Below, piece after piece: positions 61,984 through 64,000 of a DNA stretch of 64,000 bases. Every line of letters begins with the position of its first letter. Within the stretch, counting starts at the first letter, position 1. The stretch lies in assembly GCF_002574545.1 (NCBI RefSeq), contig NZ_NUGT01000020.1, forward strand, positions 62,001 through 126,000. The letters run 5' to 3'. The position numbers and the translations under genes were made by a program. The notes below the pieces were generated by a model, which did no database searches, was not told where the DNA came from, and saw only the letters and a program-made list of their open reading frames with translations. The DNA is from Bacillus sp. AFS055030. Its GTDB lineage: Bacteria; Bacillota; Bacilli; Bacillales; Bacillaceae_G.

Positions 61984-64000
61984 TTATTCTGGATTATTTG
62001 GATTAGGGACAATTGGATTTACATTTTGATCTCCATTCTCGTCTCCTGTACCCGGTTTTTGATCACCTGGTTTCGTACCTTCTTCTGTCCCGTTTCCATT
62101 TCCTTGTCCATTACCATTTCCCTGTCCGTTTTCAGATCCTTGTCCACCTTCATTTATAGGTGGAGTAATTGGTTGTTCAGTTGAAGATAAATCGACAGTT
62201 ACTGTAACAGGTCCGCTCTTACCTTCAGCATTTGTAGCGATAATCGTTATTTTTACAATATCACCAGGGACAATTCCATTAATACTAGTTGCAGTACCAT
62301 GAATTTTTTGAGATTGTCCTGCTACACCATTTACAGTATAACTCACTTCAAATGACGTTTTTTGAAGCAGATTTGGAGGATAAGTCCAATTTATTGAAAT
62401 ATTACTTGTAACAGGGTCATAATTTGCCTTCACATTTTTTACAGACTCAATTACAATATCTTTAGGAATATCATCTACTTTTTCTCCTCGAATGTATAAT
62501 TCATTTCGAATTTCTTCTACTGATGAAGGTTTTCTAAATACTGCGTTTCGATCTCCATTGGCAGCTAACATATCTCTTGCAATGAATTTTGCAATATTTG
62601 TTGATCCTTTACCAAGAAAATTATTCTTTTTATTTTTTTCATAACCTGTCCAAACGGCCATTGTAACATCAGAAGAATATCCGATAAACCAACTATCACG
62701 AGTTGCGTTATCAGGAAATCCGTATTTTTGTTTTACTTCATCAGTGTAGTTTGTCGTACCTGTTTTACCTGCCATGTCAAGGCCTGGTACATTTGCTCTT
62801 TTTCCAGTACCAAGTGATGTTTTTACTACATCGCGAAGCATGTCTGTTATCATATATGCAGTATAATCACTCATTGCTTGTTTAGGCTCAGTTGCAAATA
62901 CTTTTTCCGTATTATCTGGATAGATAATTTTTTTTACGGAATGAGGTTTATTATAAATTCCGCCATTTCCAAAAGCAGCATATGCTCCTGCCATTTCCAT
63001 AGCTGATACACCTGTGAATCCTCCTATAGAATAGGACTCATAATATGTATTTTTCGAGAAATTAAACCCTAAACCATTCGCAAATTCTCTAGAGCGATCA
63101 CTTCCAACAGCCTGGAATGTCTTTAATGCAGGAATATTACGTGAATCAACTAATGCTAATCGAATTGAAATATCACCTTTATACTTTCGATCCCAGTTTC
63201 TAATAGGAGTACCATTAGAATAAGAATATGGCTCGTCAAGAATTTGATGATAGGTTGACCATTTTAAATACTGAATAGCTGGAGCGTAATCAAGGATCGG
63301 TTTAATTGAAGAACCCGGCTGTCTTTTAATATCAGTAGCAAAGTTTAAACCGCCAGTACTAGTATTTCTACCAGCGCCTACTGCTCGAATTTCACCTGTT
63401 TTCGTATCTAATAATACAAATCCAGTTTGAAATTCATCACTAGGATAAAAGCTTTTTCCTCTATTTAAAATTTCATCTGCTTTATCTTGGGCTTTAGGAT
63501 CTAATGTTGTTTCAATCGTTAGTCCATCAGTATAAACATTTGCATCGCTGTTTTTTTCCACCTCATTTACGACCACATCGATAAATGAATTGTATTTTGT
63601 ACCCCCAGATTCATGAACCTTTACTAAAGTTTTCATTGGAATTGCTTTTGCATTTGAATATTGTTCCTCAGTAATATAACCATATTTTTTCATTTGACTT
63701 AATACAGTATTTCGACGATTTTGCGACTCAACAGGATGCTTTGCAGGATTATAGTTATTTGGAGCCTTCACCATACCTGCTAAAGTTGCTGCTTCTGGTA
63801 AGGTAATTTTTGATAAATCTTTACTAAAATATGTTTCACAAGCTTTGGCTACTCCATATACTCCTCGCCCTTTAAGACCGTTTGAAAAGTAAACTTTATT
63901 TAAATACATTTCTAATATTTGATGTTTAGAGTATCTTTGTTCTAATTTAAAAGCTAAATACCATTCCTGAACTTTACGCTTAATTGTTTTTTGAGAAGAC
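61984..64000 (-). CDS. Class A penicillin-binding protein (PBP1A-like), 5' end beyond window
   Basis: Frame runs off the right edge; 672 codons are visible. They begin within the glycosyltransferase domain (KTIKRKVQEWYLAFKLEQRY then LEMYLNKVYFSNGLKGRGVYG). The transpeptidase domain follows with SxxK in PGSSIKPILDY, SxN-like DSRNIPA and KTG in AGKTGTTNYTDE. C-terminally there is an Fn3-like module (residues VNWTYPP region, VSYTVNGVAGQS) and a Gly/Asn/Pro-rich tail with GQGNGNG repeats. It polymerises and cross-links peptidoglycan at the outer membrane face. The ATG at 63909 is internal, not the start. Confidence 0.92.
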   Translation of the reverse strand, partial: SSQKTIKRKVQEWYLAFKLEQRYSKHQILEMYLNKVYFSNGLKGRGVYGVAKACETYFSKDLSKITLPEAATLAGMVKAPNNYNPAKHPVESQNRRNTVLSQMKKYGYITEEQYSNAKAIPMKTLVKVHESGGTKYNSFIDVVVNEVEKNSDANVYTDGLTIETTLDPKAQDKADEILNRGKSFYPSDEFQTGFVLLDTKTGEIRAVGAGRNTSTGGLNFATDIKRQPGSSIKPILDYAPAIQYLKWSTYHQILDEPYSYSNGTPIRNWDRKYKGDISIRLALVDSRNIPALKTFQAVGSDRSREFANGLGFNFSKNTYYESYSIGGFTGVSAMEMAGAYAAFGNGGIYNKPHSVKKIIYPDNTEKVFATEPKQAMSDYTAYMITDMLRDVVKTSLGTGKRANVPGLDMAGKTGTTNYTDEVKQKYGFPDNATRDSWFIGYSSDVTMAVWTGYEKNKKNNFLGKGSTNIAKFIARDMLAANGDRNAVFRKPSSVEEIRNELYIRGEKVDDIPKDIVIESVKNVKANYDPVTSNISINWTYPPNLLQKTSFEVSYTVNGVAGQSQKIHGTATSINGIVPGDIVKITIIATNAEGKSGPVTVTVDLSSTEQPITPPINEGGQGSENGQGNGNGQGNGNGTEEGTKPGDQKPGTGDENGDQNVNPIVPNPNNPE

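Noticed and set aside
61832-62184. Plus-strand frames overlapping the penicillin-binding protein end
   Set aside because: Reverse-strand shadows of the repetitive Gly/Asn tail and the terminator.
1-64000. CRISPR arrays, tRNA or rRNA genes, complete insertion sequences, riboswitches
   Set aside because: None recognised by eye; hairpins seen are terminators and the only duplicated blocks are the operator repeats listed.

Overview
The window is AT-rich DNA from a low-GC Gram-positive, endospore-forming bacterium of the Bacillaceae. The evidence is a complete tricistronic GerA-type spore germinant receptor, the RNA polymerase recycling factor HelD, a NamA/YqjM-type ene-reductase, a YerA-like deaminase, frequent TTG/GTG starts behind strong AGGAGG-type ribosome sites, and SigA-like promoters. 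A Gottfriedia- or Bacillus-like host is plausible, but I cannot name the species. Almost every gene lies on the minus strand.

Layout. 1-3235: the start of a flavin amine oxidase (cut by the window edge), then a TetR repressor divergent from an MFS exporter, with operators inside both promoters. 3544-13078: the most striking block. It holds a VanG-type cell-wall remodelling set (VanY-type carboxypeptidase, stand-alone racemase, VanXY-type peptidase, D-Ala-D-Ser-type ligase) next to a complete Bce-type peptide-antibiotic resistance module (ABC transporter plus intramembrane-sensing kinase and response regulator). The van operon, the vanY gene and the ABC operon each have the same inverted repeat, TTACA-N4-TGTAA, placed 54-55 bp (centre to centre) upstream of a -10 box with no good -35. 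I infer that one Bce-type regulator runs all three units. 13344-30377: two very large secreted subtilisin-like proteases flank fumarase and an electrophile/quinone-type detoxification cluster (two DoxX proteins, DsbA/FrnE-like protein, pirin, quinone-oxidoreductase-like MDR protein, a frameshifted VOC protein and a TetR regulator). 31094-43939: small conserved proteins, GNAT acetyltransferase, formate/nitrite-type channel, VOC protein, a TetR-controlled MacB-like ABC exporter, NamA, a second ABC pair and HelD. 44259-53921: gerA operon, YerA-like deaminase, sugar-efflux-type MFS, Cof-type HAD phosphatase and a broken flavin monooxygenase. 54025-56801: ZIP metal transporter and Tat-exported multicopper oxidase in one operon, with TatA upstream. 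57103-61645: an orphan 77-residue protein, a decayed xanthine dehydrogenase gene and an XpaC-like / VWA-solute-binding / TelA operon. 61984-64000: most of a class A penicillin-binding protein, cut by the right edge.

Common themes are envelope stress defence (Van/Bce, TelA operon, ABC exporters, PBP), metal and redox handling (MCO/ZIP/Tat, NamA, pirin/DoxX), and active gene decay. At least seven broken or fragmentary genes are visible: pirin fragment, VOC frameshift, LysR tail, IS-like OrfA, flavin monooxygenase, XdhA, and an unidentified fragment beside a terminator. No tRNA, rRNA, CRISPR array or intact insertion sequence was seen.
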